Assembly: GCF_000243335.1 (NCBI RefSeq)
Contig: NZ_JH597773.1
Coordinates: 3,156,156-3,220,155 of the forward strand
Length of the DNA: 64,000 bases
Source of the DNA: Leptonema illini DSM 21528
GTDB lineage: Bacteria; Spirochaetota; Leptospiria; Leptospirales; Leptonemataceae
Direction: 5' to 3'
Shown: in pieces, positions 17,576 through 27,243 of the stretch
Numbering within the stretch: the stretch's first letter is position 1
Layout of the letters: the number at the start of each line of letters is the position of its first letter
Translations under genes and position numbers: made by a program
The notes under the pieces: model-generated
What the model saw: only the letters and a program-made list of their open reading frames with translations
The model's database searches: none
What the model was told of the DNA's origin: nothing

Positions 17576-18585
17576 CCAAGCCTCTCCAGATACCACTCTA
17601 CCGTCTTCTCAATTCCGGTCTCAAAATTCTCAACGGCCTTCCAACCCAGCTCTGTCTCAAGCTTCGTCGCGTCAATCGCATATCGGCGGTCATGCCCCGG
17701 CCGATCCGTCACGTAAGTAATTAGAGCCCTGTAACTGCTTCCATCCTGGCGAGGACGTTTGGCGTCGAGAAGCGAGCATATACATTGAACGATGTAGTTG
17801 TTGTCTCTCTCATTACGCCCTCCGATGTTATAGGTTTCGCCCGGTCGTCCTTTTTCAAAGGCAAGATCGATTCCACGGCAGTGATCGAGAACGTAGAGCC
17901 AATCGCGCACGTTCTTACCGTCGCCATAAATCGGGATCGGCTGACCGGCAAGAGCCTTGCGAATGATCGTGGGGATCAGCTTCTCGTCGTGCTGCTTCGG
18001 ACCGTAGTTGTTCGAGCAATTCGTCGTTACCGTGTTCAATCCGTATGTATGATGATAGCTGCGAACGACAAAATCACTGGAAGCCTTGCTGGCGCTGTAA
18101 GGCGAATTCGGTGCATAGGGCGTCGTCTCTTCAAAGAACCCGGTATCGCCGAGACTTCCATAGACCTCGTCCGTTGAAACATGCAGAAAGCGACACTGCT
18201 CATAGCCATGCTTAACGACAAATGGTTTTTCCATCCAGCGGCGATACGCTGCATGCACAAGCTGGAATGTGCCCAGAACGTTAGTCTGCAGAAATACCTC
18301 GGGATTGGCGATAGAGTTATCGACATGACTCTCGGCGGCAAAGTGGATGACTCCACGAATATCATGCTCATCGAAAAGGCGCTGCACAAGAGCGGCGTCT
18401 CGAATGTCTCCCTGAACAAAGAGATGCCGCTCGTTTTTTTCGACCTCAGAGAGGTTTTCACTTCGACCGGCATAGGTCAGCAGATCCAGCGTGACAACGC
18501 TTGTGTCAGGATGACGTTCCAGATAAAAAGGAATAAAATTCGAACCGATAAAACCGGCCCCTCCAGTGATCAGTATACTCTTCAT
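17572..18585 (-). CDS. rmlB: dTDP-glucose 4,6-dehydratase
   Basis: 337 aa from ATG 18585 (ATGA overlap with rmlD, AGAGG 5 bases upstream). NAD-binding ILITGGAGFIGSNFI. The catalytic set FLHVSTDEVYGSLG (T-D-E) and YSASKASSDF (Y-x3-K) matches RmlB. Also present are SNNYGPKQHDEKLIPTIIR, VRDWLYVLDHCRGIDL and DRPGHDRRYAID. It converts dTDP-glucose to the 4-keto-6-deoxy intermediate used by rmlCD and, probably, by the VioA-like aminotransferase at the far end of the locus. Confidence 0.97.
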   Translation of the reverse strand: MKSILITGGAGFIGSNFIPFYLERHPDTSVVTLDLLTYAGRSENLSEVEKNERHLFVQGDIRDAALVQRLFDEHDIRGVIHFAAESHVDNSIANPEVFLQTNVLGTFQLVHAAYRRWMEKPFVVKHGYEQCRFLHVSTDEVYGSLGDTGFFEETTPYAPNSPYSASKASSDFVVRSYHHTYGLNTVTTNCSNNYGPKQHDEKLIPTIIRKALAGQPIPIYGDGKNVRDWLYVLDHCRGIDLAFEKGRPGETYNIGGRNERDNNYIVQCICSLLDAKRPRQDGSSYRALITYVTDRPGHDRRYAIDATKLETELGWKAVENFETGIEKTVEWYLERLG

Positions 18586-19442
18586 AGGTCCTCTTGCTTC
18601 AAGCGTTCTATGCATTTTTGAAGACTGACACGCCAGTACGGTATTGAGATATTCAGGGCGCTGCGAATCTTCCGCTTATTCATGATGCTGTAGGCAGGGC
18701 GCTGTGCAGGCGTCGGGTACTCATGGGTCTCAAGTGGCCGAACGTCACAGGACAACCCCGATAACTCCATGATGGCGATGGCAAAGTCGTACCAGCTTGC
18801 CACGCCTTCATTCGAGTAGTGAAAGATACCTGAAAGATCTGCCGTTACGGCTTGTAGCAAAACGTCGGCAAAATCGGCTGTCCACGTCGGGGTGCCTACC
18901 TGGTCGGCGATGACGCCTATCTCTGAACGCTCCCGACCGAGCCGCAGCATGGTTTTAAGAAAATTGGCTCCATAGGCTGAATATAGCCACGAGGTGCGGA
19001 TGATACACGCATCCGGATGAGCGTCAAGAACGGCACGCTCTCCTTCCCGCTTTGATAGTCCGTAAACGCCGAGAGGCGAAGTCATATCATCTTCAACATA
19101 AGGAGTGCTTTTTTTTCCATCGAAGACGAAATCGGTCGATATATGAATGAATCTGGCGCCGATCCGACGTGCTTCCGCTGCACAGAGTTCGGCGCCAGAA
19201 TGATTTACGCTCATTGCGGCGTCTATATCAGATTCGGCCCGATCCACGGCCGTATACGCAGCGCAGTTTATGACACAGGACGGCCTCTCCCTCTCTACTA
19301 CCTGACGTACCTGAAATGCATCGGCAATATTCAACTCAGAGCGATCCGTGAAAACGAAGGTATGGTCGTGGAATATCTGCGCCTTCAGCCTGAGCTCTCT
19401 CCCGAGCTGGCCGCTTCCGCCGGTGACCAGGACTTTACTCAT
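18582..19442 (-). CDS. rmlD: dTDP-4-dehydrorhamnose reductase
   Basis: 286 aa. NAD(P) motif LVTGGSGQLGRELRL, then VINCAAYTAVDRAESD, ISTDFVFDGKKSTPY with YGLSKREGE (Y-x3-K), and IIRTSWLYSAYGANFLKTM. All are RmlD hallmarks. It performs the last step of dTDP-L-rhamnose synthesis. The start overlaps rmlC by 8 bases and is preceded by GAGGGG. Confidence 0.96.
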   Translation of the reverse strand: MSKVLVTGGSGQLGRELRLKAQIFHDHTFVFTDRSELNIADAFQVRQVVERERPSCVINCAAYTAVDRAESDIDAAMSVNHSGAELCAAEARRIGARFIHISTDFVFDGKKSTPYVEDDMTSPLGVYGLSKREGERAVLDAHPDACIIRTSWLYSAYGANFLKTMLRLGRERSEIGVIADQVGTPTWTADFADVLLQAVTADLSGIFHYSNEGVASWYDFAIAIMELSGLSCDVRPLETHEYPTPAQRPAYSIMNKRKIRSALNISIPYWRVSLQKCIERLKQEDL

Positions 19443-20001
19443 AGAGCTGCCCCTCTGGGAATAACTCAGCCTCAGATATCAGAGAAGCTTTGCGATCTTT
19501 TTCTGAAAGAATCAAATCGCGTTCAGGCACCCTCCAGTCAATGCCGAGGGACGGATCGTTCCAGCGAATCCCACGGTCATGCTCTCGCGAATAGTAGTTA
19601 TCCACTTTGTAAGAAAAAATGGCCGCCTCACTGAGCACGACAAACCCATGAGCAAAACCACGCGGAATGAAGAGCTGCTTCTTATTCTCGGCGGACAGCT
19701 CCACGGCAACATACCTGCCGAATGTCGCAGATCCACTGCGAATATCGACGGCAACATCCAACACGGCTCCCTCGATGACTCTTACGAGCTTGCTCTGAGC
19801 AAAAGGAGGAAGTTGATAATGCAGACCGCGCAATACGCCTGAAGTCGAGCGTGACTCATTGTCCTGTACGAATTGGATGGAGCGGATGTTGCGAGAAAAC
19901 AAATCGTCCCGGTAACTCTCGAGAAAATAACCGCGCCCATCACCGATAACCTTCGGCTCAATCAAGAAAAGACCCGATATTTCAAGTTCTGTAAAAATCA
20001 C
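19435..20001 (-). CDS. rmlC: dTDP-4-dehydrorhamnose 3,5-epimerase
   Basis: 188 aa cupin of the usual RmlC length. Active-site region [10 protein letters not shown] with the catalytic His. Further landmarks are [42 protein letters not shown] and [10 protein letters not shown]. The start overlaps rmlA by 4 bases. Confidence 0.96.
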   Translation of the reverse strand: MIFTELEISGLFLIEPKVIGDGRGYFLESYRDDLFSRNIRSIQFVQDNESRSTSGVLRGLHYQLPPFAQSKLVRVIEGAVLDVAVDIRSGSATFGRYVAVELSAENKKQLFIPRGFAHGFVVLSEAAIFSYKVDNYYSREHDRGIRWNDPSLGIDWRVPERDLILSEKDRKASLISEAELFPEGQLYE

Positions 20002-20885
20002 CGGCCCCGCTCCCGATCCACGATACGCATCAGATACTGTCCATATTGGTTTTTCTTCAACGGCTCAGCAAGCCTCTCCAGTTGCTCCAGAGTGATGTAT
20101 TGCTTGTAATATGCTATCTCTTCAAGACAGGCTATCTTGAGCCCCTGTCTGCGCTCTATCACTTCCACGAATTCCGATGCCTCAAGAAGGCTCTCATGTG
20201 TTCCCGTATCCAGCCAGGCGAACCCACGGCTCATAATATCCACATAGAGCTTGCCATCCTCGAGATACTGTTGATTCAGAGTCGTAATCTCGAGTTCTCC
20301 ACGAGGCGAAGGCTTGATCGTCCTCGTGCGCGCAACGACGTCAGACGTATAAAAATAGAGGCCGACTACGGCATAATTACTCTTCGGTTGTTCCGGCTTT
20401 TCTTCGATGCTCAGAGCCTTTCCGTTCCTGTCGAAGTCTACAACGCCATAGCGTTCCGGGTCATCGACATAATATCCAAAAACAACAGATTGCCGATCCT
20501 CTTTAACTCGCCTGACCGAATTGAGCAGCAATTCCGTCAATCCATGGCCGTAAAATATGTTATCACCGAGGATCAAACAGGCGTCAGATCCGTTCAAGAA
20601 TTCTTCACCGAGCAGAAACGCCTGGGCCAGCCCGTCAGGTGAGGGTTGTATTTTGTAGGAAATCTTCAGGCCGAGGTCGGATCCGTCACCAAAAAGCTCC
20701 TCAAAACGTTCCATGTCTTTTGGAGTCGATATGATCAACACTTCGCGAATACCGGCCAGCATCAAAACGGAAAGCGGATAGTATATCATCGGTTTGTCGT
20801 ATACAGGCAGCAGTTGCTTAACGACTCCCTTTGTAACCGGATACAATCGCGTCCCCGAACCACCGGCCAGAATGATACCCTTCAT
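19998..20885 (-). CDS. rmlA: Glucose-1-phosphate thymidylyltransferase
   Basis: 295 aa, the typical length. Nucleotide-binding [16 protein letters not shown], then [29 protein letters not shown] (D for metal), [14 protein letters not shown] and [13 protein letters not shown]. It makes dTDP-glucose from dTTP and glucose-1-phosphate. It is the first enzyme gene after the regulator and overlaps it by 4 bases. Confidence 0.97.
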   Translation of the reverse strand: MKGIILAGGSGTRLYPVTKGVVKQLLPVYDKPMIYYPLSVLMLAGIREVLIISTPKDMERFEELFGDGSDLGLKISYKIQPSPDGLAQAFLLGEEFLNGSDACLILGDNIFYGHGLTELLLNSVRRVKEDRQSVVFGYYVDDPERYGVVDFDRNGKALSIEEKPEQPKSNYAVVGLYFYTSDVVARTRTIKPSPRGELEITTLNQQYLEDGKLYVDIMSRGFAWLDTGTHESLLEASEFVEVIERRQGLKIACLEEIAYYKQYITLEQLERLAEPLKKNQYGQYLMRIVDRERGR

Positions 20886-21226
20886 AGGCTACTTCCCCTT
20901 TCATCCAGCTCTTTCTTCAATTCCTCAATCTCTCTCTTGATCTGCTCGTACTCTTCCATTTTGCGCCGCAAGAATCTCACAGCAACCCTGCCCTTTTCTT
21001 CAATACCGGCCGGAGTTAGAAAGTACGCATAGGCTGCCTTATTCCGGCTGTTCTTGAAATTGCGCGCCTTTACAAGACCTTTCTCGATCAGGGCATTCAG
21101 GACATAGTTCGCCTTACCGACGCTAACGCCAAGCTCATCAGCCAGTTCACGCTGCGTCAGCTCGGGCCGACGGTCCAGCAAGCGCAGCACCTGATAATGA
21201 GTCTCATCTGACGCAAAATGCGGCAT
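20882..21226 (-). CDS. MarR_EPS-type winged-helix regulator of the polysaccharide operon
   Basis: 114 aa from ATG 21226, in line with the short family. A GTG at 21298 would add 24 residues. The winged-helix block [19 protein letters not shown] is followed by [38 protein letters not shown] and [14 protein letters not shown]. Then comes a coiled coil ([20 protein letters not shown]). This matches the EPS-associated MarR family found at the head of exopolysaccharide and O-antigen loci. As first gene of about 21 kb of same-strand genes it is the likely regulator, DNA binding or transcript associated. The start codon sits inside a perfect inverted repeat. Confidence 0.85.
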   Translation of the reverse strand: MPHFASDETHYQVLRLLDRRPELTQRELADELGVSVGKANYVLNALIEKGLVKARNFKNSRNKAAYAYFLTPAGIEEKGRVAVRFLRRKMEEYEQIKREIEELKKELDERGSSL

Positions 21227-21261
21227 CTGTTCAACGAATGAACAGATGCGAGAAATGTCAA
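21224..21261 (-). promoter_or_regulatory. Candidate promoter/operator for the polysaccharide operon
   Basis: Minus-strand TTGACA hexamer (21261-21256), the only consensus-like -35 element I found near the start of the operon, with no good -10 partner. It is followed by a perfect 9-base inverted repeat, CATCTGTTC-N7-GAACAGATG (21248-21224), which overlaps the chosen start codon of the regulator. Reading: an autoregulatory operator or an RNA hairpin masking the start. Confidence 0.4.
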
Positions 21262-21382
21262 GAGAAAACCGAGAAGCTGCCCGCCCTTCCCCTGACACTG
21301 GCCTGTGCAGGCAATGGTAAACTCCTGAAAAGGAAGTGACCGCGGAGCGCCTGAAGAAAGGCTGTTGTCAGGACATAATGCA

Positions 21383-23146
21383 ATGACCGCGAAAAAGGAA
21401 TATCTGATCTGGGGCGGCCTCTTTCTGGCTCTTGCCTCCTTCGCCATCTATAGCAGAATCTGGGTGACAGAAGATGCTTATATTTCCTTTCGCTATATAG
21501 AAAACCTATTCTCAGGCAATGGTCTTGTTTTCAACAGGGGTGACCGCGTTGAGGGATTCACACATCCTCTGTGGCTGTTTCTTCTCATTCTGCTTCGAAC
21601 TGTCGGCATCGATGCTCATCAGGGCGGCATCCTGCTCGGATTCCTGCTGTCTCTGAGTGGTATCGCTCTCGCCATTCGCTGGAAGTCAAAATCCTCCTCC
21701 CCGCTCTTCCTTCTACCGGCCCTGCTGGCATGTCATGATGGATTTCGTGATTTCGCCACATCAGGTCTTGAGTTTCCCCTTACTTTCTTTTTACTGATCG
21801 CGCTGCTCACTCTGACGTTCCAGCAAAAGCTGCACTCTCCGTTCCTGCTCGGAACGATTGTTTCACTGCTCTACCATACGCGACCCGAAATGGGGATGCT
21901 GATTCCCTACTATTTCCTGTGGAGGCTTGCCGAGATCCGCAAGCTGGAATGGAACTGGATACTCAGATATGCCCTGGCCGTCGGCCTTTTTGCCGGCCTT
22001 TACCATCTGTTCCGGTTTGTCTACTTTCACGATATTCTGCCTAACACGTTTTATGCAAAATCAGGCGGCAGCGCGCGCTATGCCGACGGACTGAATTACC
22101 TGATGCATTTTCTGACGTATTCAAAGTTTTTTCTTCTCGCCGTCGCTGCCACCGCAGCCTTCGCGCTATGGCGCTTTTTTGTGAGTAAGCAACAGGCCGA
22201 AACCGGCGAGATTCATCGGGCACCGCTTGTGATGCCCTGGCGAGAGATTGTGCTGATTGTTCTGCTCGGCCATTACATCATCCGGGTAGGCGGAGACTTC
22301 ATGGGTTTTCGGCTTTTGATGCCGACCTTTATTATCGTCTGGTTCGTTCTTGACTATCTTGCCGCCGCTCTTGCAAAAGATCTATCTCCTGTTATCATAC
22401 GATCCCTCAACCTGATTCTGTTTCTTTCTGTGTCTGTCGTTCTGGTGTTCGGGAATAGCTTTCCTGTTCTCAAAAGAGGCATCGTCAACGAGCGCATGGC
22501 CTACATCAACGAGTTCGACGCCGACGGCAGGATCGTTAAGCGTCTGTATTCGGGCCCTGTCGATCTGGCCAGTGGAGTGAAACATCGTTGGTTCGTCAGA
22601 GGGCTGGAATTCAGGAACCTGCAGGCATGCCTGGGCATCTCTGACTTCAGGATAACGAACTCGCTTACGGAAGCGAAGTGTATGGAAGACGGCGTCGGTC
22701 TGGGTTACTTTGGCGTCGCCGCCGGTCCTGACGTAATAATCATCGACGAACTCGGCCTCACCGACCGGGACGTCGCCCGATCGAATAAAAAGTCGGGTCA
22801 TAACAGAGTGGGGCATGAAAGAAGCATCAGCCTCGATCAGGTGATAGAGAAAAAAGCGGCCTTCTGTTCTCTTGAGGATCGCCGATATGATGATTTGATG
22901 CGAACGAAATTCGGCGTACTGCTGCGCATTGAGCCCGAAATGCTACGTAGCCTTGGCAAAACGGAATACGAACGCAGGGTAAAAGGCCTCAAACAACTCA
23001 AGAAAAGCATCCTTGCCGGCAGCTCTGCCGACGATCAAAGACTCCTTTCAAGGATCGAGCATCTGGAAAATATCTGGCAACAGAAGGTGGAAGACCTGCC
23101 GGATACGACAGAAGAACAGACACGAACGGATGGCTGCTGGCTGTAA
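21383..23146 (+). CDS. Polytopic GT-C-type membrane glycosyltransferase (AftB/ArnT-like)
   Basis: 587 aa from ATG 21383, with AGGA 9 bases upstream. A TTG 18 bases earlier is less likely. The N-terminal half has about nine membrane segments. The first periplasmic loop VTEDAYISFRYIENLFSGNG with LVFNRGDRVEGFTHPLW carries the acidic pair expected of GT-C enzymes using polyprenyl-phosphate sugars. The C-terminal part (about 380-587) is soluble and charged. The conserved loop is shared with mycobacterial AftB-like proteins. It is divergent from the big operon and probably adds a sugar on the outer side of the inner membrane. Confidence 0.72.
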   Translation: MTAKKEYLIWGGLFLALASFAIYSRIWVTEDAYISFRYIENLFSGNGLVFNRGDRVEGFTHPLWLFLLILLRTVGIDAHQGGILLGFLLSLSGIALAIRWKSKSSSPLFLLPALLACHDGFRDFATSGLEFPLTFFLLIALLTLTFQQKLHSPFLLGTIVSLLYHTRPEMGMLIPYYFLWRLAEIRKLEWNWILRYALAVGLFAGLYHLFRFVYFHDILPNTFYAKSGGSARYADGLNYLMHFLTYSKFFLLAVAATAAFALWRFFVSKQQAETGEIHRAPLVMPWREIVLIVLLGHYIIRVGGDFMGFRLLMPTFIIVWFVLDYLAAALAKDLSPVIIRSLNLILFLSVSVVLVFGNSFPVLKRGIVNERMAYINEFDADGRIVKRLYSGPVDLASGVKHRWFVRGLEFRNLQACLGISDFRITNSLTEAKCMEDGVGLGYFGVAAGPDVIIIDELGLTDRDVARSNKKSGHNRVGHERSISLDQVIEKKAAFCSLEDRRYDDLMRTKFGVLLRIEPEMLRSLGKTEYERRVKGLKQLKKSILAGSSADDQRLLSRIEHLENIWQQKVEDLPDTTEEQTRTDGCWL

Positions 23147-23167
23147 TGTCTTTTCCGATCTCTCAAC

Positions 23168-24568
23168 TCAAAACTGAAAGTAGATAAACGGAGTCGATTT
23201 TCCGGTAAAGGCCATAACAAGGAATCCGATTACGACGGCGGCTACCGGTAAGATCCATTCCCTCCACTTCCAGATACGCAGAAAGGGACGTGCTCTGTAT
23301 TCATATACATGGAGCACGATTGCCGCGAGAAGAATATACTCCACCCTCAACGGAAATTTGACTCTGCCGGTTCCTTCGCTGCTTATCAAGCCTGCAATTA
23401 CATCAAACGCCCCCTGCATGTCAGGCGCTCTGAAGAATATCCAGGCAAGCAACACAAGATGAAAGACGATGAACCCGCGAAGCAATCTTGACGGCCACCG
23501 TGCATCGGGCTTCGGATACAGGTTAAAGTAGCGCTCCATGACGAGATAGGCTCCGTGCAAGGCCCCCCAGACGATAAAGGTATAGTTCGCTCCATGCCAC
23601 AATCCGCCAAGAACCATCGTGGCAAAGAGATTGAAATAGTTGCGGACTGCCGATACACGATTCCCACCCAGACCAATATAGAGGTAATCGCGCAACCATT
23701 GCGAGAGAGTAATATGCCAGCGACGCCAGAAGTCGCGAAAGCTTAAAGCAAAATAAGGCGCACGAAAGTTATGCGGTATTCTATAACCCAGAGCATATGC
23801 AAGTCCGCGAGCCATATCGGAATACCCAGAGAAGTCCATATATATCTGAATGGCAAACCCGTAAACGGCGGTGAGAACGGCCTCAGAAGAGTAGGCAGAA
23901 GGACTGGCAAAAACGGGATCGATAGCCGGTGATATATTATCGGCGATCAAAACCTTCTTTGCGACACCAATCAGAAAGAGGAAGATGCCTTTATCAAGCC
24001 AGTTGCGACGCAGCGTTACGGGCCTCTTCAAATATGGCAGCAATTCATCGTGCCGCATAATCGGACCGGCGACAAGCTGCGGGAAAAACATAATGAAGAG
24101 CATGAAATCCTTCATGCTCACATGATAGTCGATCGTTCCGCGATAGCGGTCTACATGAAAGGCAAGAATCTGAAAGGTGTAGAAGCTGATACCGAGAGGT
24201 AGTATGATTTCGGGAATCAGACCATCGCCTGGCTTCAAAAATGCCGACACGTCGGCAGGCAGGGCAACCGATGCGGCATCAAGCAAGAAGTAAAAGTATT
24301 TAAAGATGGCAAGATGCAGAAGGTTCAGGGCCAAAAGGAAACGCAACATCAGCTTTCCCGGGCGTTGCACGAAGAAGTACACGGTATAATTGAGCGCGAC
24401 AATACCCGTGAAATGCAACAGGAATGGAACGCTCCACCATCCGTAAAAAACCAGCGAAGCTATGAGTAGAAGATTCTTTCGCCCTTCAATGTCGAGGCGA
24501 GGAATCTTCCAGTACAGGAGATACAGAGCCAGGAAAAAAACCAGGAATGGGATCGAATTGAAAAGCAC
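23168..24568 (-). CDS. MBOAT family O-acyltransferase (AlgI/DltB-like)
   Basis: 466 aa with about ten membrane segments. MBOAT landmarks: LYLLYWKIP at the start, LPLGISFYTFQILAFHVDRYRG, PQLVAGPIMRHDELLP, FWRRWHITLSQWLRDYLYIGLGGNR in pieces, and the catalytic histidine in LGGLWHGANYTFIVWG. It moves an acyl group, usually acetyl, across the inner membrane for transfer to a surface glycan. It is downstream of an SGNH-like protein, the usual partner in AlgI-AlgJ/X-like systems, and ends 22 bases from the convergent GT-C gene. Confidence 0.93.
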   Translation of the reverse strand: MLFNSIPFLVFFLALYLLYWKIPRLDIEGRKNLLLIASLVFYGWWSVPFLLHFTGIVALNYTVYFFVQRPGKLMLRFLLALNLLHLAIFKYFYFLLDAASVALPADVSAFLKPGDGLIPEIILPLGISFYTFQILAFHVDRYRGTIDYHVSMKDFMLFIMFFPQLVAGPIMRHDELLPYLKRPVTLRRNWLDKGIFLFLIGVAKKVLIADNISPAIDPVFASPSAYSSEAVLTAVYGFAIQIYMDFSGYSDMARGLAYALGYRIPHNFRAPYFALSFRDFWRRWHITLSQWLRDYLYIGLGGNRVSAVRNYFNLFATMVLGGLWHGANYTFIVWGALHGAYLVMERYFNLYPKPDARWPSRLLRGFIVFHLVLLAWIFFRAPDMQGAFDVIAGLISSEGTGRVKFPLRVEYILLAAIVLHVYEYRARPFLRIWKWREWILPVAAVVIGFLVMAFTGKSTPFIYFQF

Positions 24569-24600
24569 GCCCGGCGCTCCGAAGGGAGCACTGTGGTCCG

Positions 24601-25665
24601 CTATTTCGAACTGTCAATCAAAATTGCCGCAAGCTCGGTATAACATACATCCGCCAGGTGGCTCTCGTCCGTAAACAGACGGCACTGCATAGAATCAGTG
24701 GAAATCCGAACATATCTCCGATCGCCCTTTCTCAAGCGATTCACTATCGATGTGAACGGCCTTTCTACGCCGGATTCCTGCTCAATCCGGGTGAAATTTT
24801 GATGAACAGGAGGAGTCCAGAGCACGAAGGGGATACCATCTTTTTCAAGCTCCGCAATCAGGTAATCCAGACTGTCGAGAGCCATAGCGTCCGCGGTGTA
24901 ATCACTGAAAAGCCATTCTCCGTACACCCGTTGCAGAAGAGCCCGGTAATTCGAATCAGAGGATAAGTCGGGGAATTCCTCTGCCGACCTGTCTTTCTCC
25001 AGCCTTAGCGTTCGCGCAACAGGGCGATACATAGATGTCCTGGTTACAGCGAGTGGGTTGAAGGCCTTATTCATAAAGCGCGTCGAATCATCCTGAACGG
25101 TCGGCGGAAAAATCGATCCGACAAAGAGCCGTGCGGTGAGCCATTCTTTGAGAAACCGAGGGGGATAACGATCAAGGTGCCGCATGATAAACGCATCAGG
25201 CGATACCTCGCCGATATAGCTTCGACGCAGCGAATAGTTTTCGTTAAACGCAAAGGAAGATACCTCTATCCATACCAGGTCCGGACGATAGCCTTTTTCC
25301 CTTAAGTAAAGATAGTGATGCAGAAAAACGACCGGAATGGATGCGGACAGCGAAAAAGAGTAGATACGGTGACGCTCAAGCTGCTCGCGCTGTTCCTGAT
25401 TGAGTCCGGGGGTTTCCTGAATATCGCGAACTGACGGAGTCCGTCCGAACGGTACGCTTCGCGACGTTCCAAAGACCCAGATCTGCTTCTGATCTTTCCT
25501 CGATAATTCTTCTTCGCCCTCAATTGCATGAACGTCAAAGTCCACTCCGCTGGCCACCGTGAACCGCTCCCGGACAGCCGGGATCAACAGTACCTTCTCC
25601 GCAAAAAGAAAGAGAAGCAGATAAAGAAAAGGTTTGTAGAAAAAGAAGGACTTCATAGCCTCCAT
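24601..25665 (-). CDS. DUF1574-like membrane-anchored SGNH-type protein
   Basis: 354 aa from ATG 25665 (TGATG junction with the gene upstream). One N-terminal membrane anchor (PFLYLLLFLFAEKVLLIP), then a periplasmic domain. Block I is WVFGTSRSVPFGR with the candidate nucleophile Ser. The C-terminal FTDESHLADVCY gives the Asp-x-x-His dyad of SGNH hydrolases/acetyltransferases. Leptospira has many DUF1574 proteins next to MBOATs. Likely role: accepts acyl groups from the MBOAT and transfers them to a surface polysaccharide. Confidence 0.75.
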   Translation of the reverse strand: MEAMKSFFFYKPFLYLLLFLFAEKVLLIPAVRERFTVASGVDFDVHAIEGEEELSRKDQKQIWVFGTSRSVPFGRTPSVRDIQETPGLNQEQREQLERHRIYSFSLSASIPVVFLHHYLYLREKGYRPDLVWIEVSSFAFNENYSLRRSYIGEVSPDAFIMRHLDRYPPRFLKEWLTARLFVGSIFPPTVQDDSTRFMNKAFNPLAVTRTSMYRPVARTLRLEKDRSAEEFPDLSSDSNYRALLQRVYGEWLFSDYTADAMALDSLDYLIAELEKDGIPFVLWTPPVHQNFTRIEQESGVERPFTSIVNRLRKGDRRYVRISTDSMQCRLFTDESHLADVCYTELAAILIDSSK

Positions 25666-27068
25666 CACCGCAACGGCAGCCTGTAGGTCGCCGAGAAGTC
25701 GACGGTCTTAATCATCTCCCGGGCTTTTGTGCGATCGAAGATGTAGTCGCCGAAGATCGCCATCTGAATACGATTCTGAATCACATCATTGAAACTACCG
25801 TTGTACTTGTTGCTTAACTCAAAGCTCACGAATCGGTATTCGTAGATCTCATACTTGAAGCCCGCAGCAAGCGTAAGCCGTTCGTTTACAAGATAGCTTC
25901 CACGCAGGGCTGCGTAGGGCCCTCTTACCGCAATGTCGCCCGTATAACGCATTCCATCAAGTCTGAATTCGCCCACGCTCAGGAGCGCTTTCGATTCTTC
26001 ATCGATGAAGGCATCGCCTCTGCCCGAGTAATAGCCGAGTAACAACGACATGCCTACGTAGGAGCGACCGAATTGAAAAGGCATGAGAAACTCGAAGCCG
26101 CCGATCACTCCTTTCGACGTCGAACCTCCGTCGATCTCTGTCTGTGTCCAGGTAGTAACGGGCAGATTGGCGAAAAGACCGAAACTGCGAAAATCCGTTT
26201 TTGTTTCCATCAGATGCCGCCGACCGCCGACAAACGGTCTCACGCGGAAGTAACCCGCCTCATAGACGTCGGCGCGCAGAGCAAGCTCGATAACAGTGCT
26301 TCGAATTGGATCATGCAGCTCGGCACTCTGATAAGCGAATTCATTGCCCTTATCTGTAAACTGCGCATAGGTACGACCACTGGCCTTCCCTTGCGAAACG
26401 CTGCCATCAAGGTCAAGGAAAAATCGTCCGTAGTTATACCCGATGCCAAGCGCGAGCATGGGCGAGAGATCGGCGCTGCGATCCTTTCTATCGGCAAAGC
26501 CGCCGCGAAACTCCGAGCCGATCATAGTGATCGAATTGCGCAGACCAAGAATACCGGCCCGCACATGCTGAACACCGAGTCCTCCGCGAAAGTTCAGGTC
26601 GTTCTGTCGGTAGGACGGCTTCTGATCTTTGCGCTGCTGATCCTTTTTTTGCTCTTCGGTCTTTTTGAGTTCTTCTGCCTTCTTCAGTTCCTCGGCTTTT
26701 TTCTGCTCTTCAAGCTTCTTACGCTCGGCCTCTTCTTTCAGGCGCTGCTGTTCGATCAGCTTCTGCTGTTCCAATTGCTGGCGTTTCTGCTCTTCAAGCT
26801 TTCGCTGCTCTTCGAGTCGCCTCAATTCCTCTTGCTTACGCAGCTCTTCTTGCTTGTTCCGAGCGCTATCGTATTCGATGCGGCGAATCTGCGCCTTGGA
26901 GATCTTGCGCAACCCCTGTGGCGTTCTGATAAATACGTCGGTGGCGGATTGATTCTCAATCTTACCATCGATATTTGTTCCGTTGGCGAGATAGATCGTA
27001 TCGGCCAGAAGAGGAGCGGCAAGAATAAACACTATGATTATTGTCAGTTTTTGAGCCACGCATCGCAT
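25665..27068 (-). CDS. Exported SH3-like / coiled-coil / beta-barrel outer-membrane protein
   Basis: 467 aa from ATG 27068, with AAGGAG 9 bases upstream. Signal peptide LTIIIVFILAAPLLA before DTIYL. Residues about 25-70 form a small beta domain (NGTNIDGKIENQSATDVFIR, ISKAQIRRIEYD) like those found after signal peptides in spirochaetal proteins. Residues about 70-150 are a K/E/Q/L-rich coiled coil with repeating EEQ and KAEELK units. Residues about 160-467 alternate polar and aromatic residues as in an outer-membrane barrel, ending FSATYRLPLR. The function is unknown; perhaps it bridges peptidoglycan and outer membrane. The start codon of the next gene overlaps its stop. Confidence 0.65.
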   Translation of the reverse strand: MRCVAQKLTIIIVFILAAPLLADTIYLANGTNIDGKIENQSATDVFIRTPQGLRKISKAQIRRIEYDSARNKQEELRKQEELRRLEEQRKLEEQKRQQLEQQKLIEQQRLKEEAERKKLEEQKKAEELKKAEELKKTEEQKKDQQRKDQKPSYRQNDLNFRGGLGVQHVRAGILGLRNSITMIGSEFRGGFADRKDRSADLSPMLALGIGYNYGRFFLDLDGSVSQGKASGRTYAQFTDKGNEFAYQSAELHDPIRSTVIELALRADVYEAGYFRVRPFVGGRRHLMETKTDFRSFGLFANLPVTTWTQTEIDGGSTSKGVIGGFEFLMPFQFGRSYVGMSLLLGYYSGRGDAFIDEESKALLSVGEFRLDGMRYTGDIAVRGPYAALRGSYLVNERLTLAAGFKYEIYEYRFVSFELSNKYNGSFNDVIQNRIQMAIFGDYIFDRTKAREMIKTVDFSATYRLPLR

Positions 27069-27243
27069 TGAGTTCAACTCCTTTGAGTTTCCTTGTTTGC
27101 CGTCGGTTTTATCTATGTTATGAGACGACCATTATATTTGACGGAAAAAAAGACGAATCGCTCACAATTTTGGCGCTGACAAGCCCATTTTCGCGCCGTC
27201 TTAATTCGATTGACTGCATGGCCGTCGACGCAACCTTTCTGCT

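Noticed and set aside
26073-27071. 332-codon open frame opposite the coiled-coil outer-membrane protein
   Set aside because: The leucine/phenylalanine-rich part is the complement of the K/E/Q repeats in the real gene.
27150-27168. CreB box before creB
   Set aside because: Only one good half-site (CTCAC at 27161); the position 11 bases upstream reads AAGAC.
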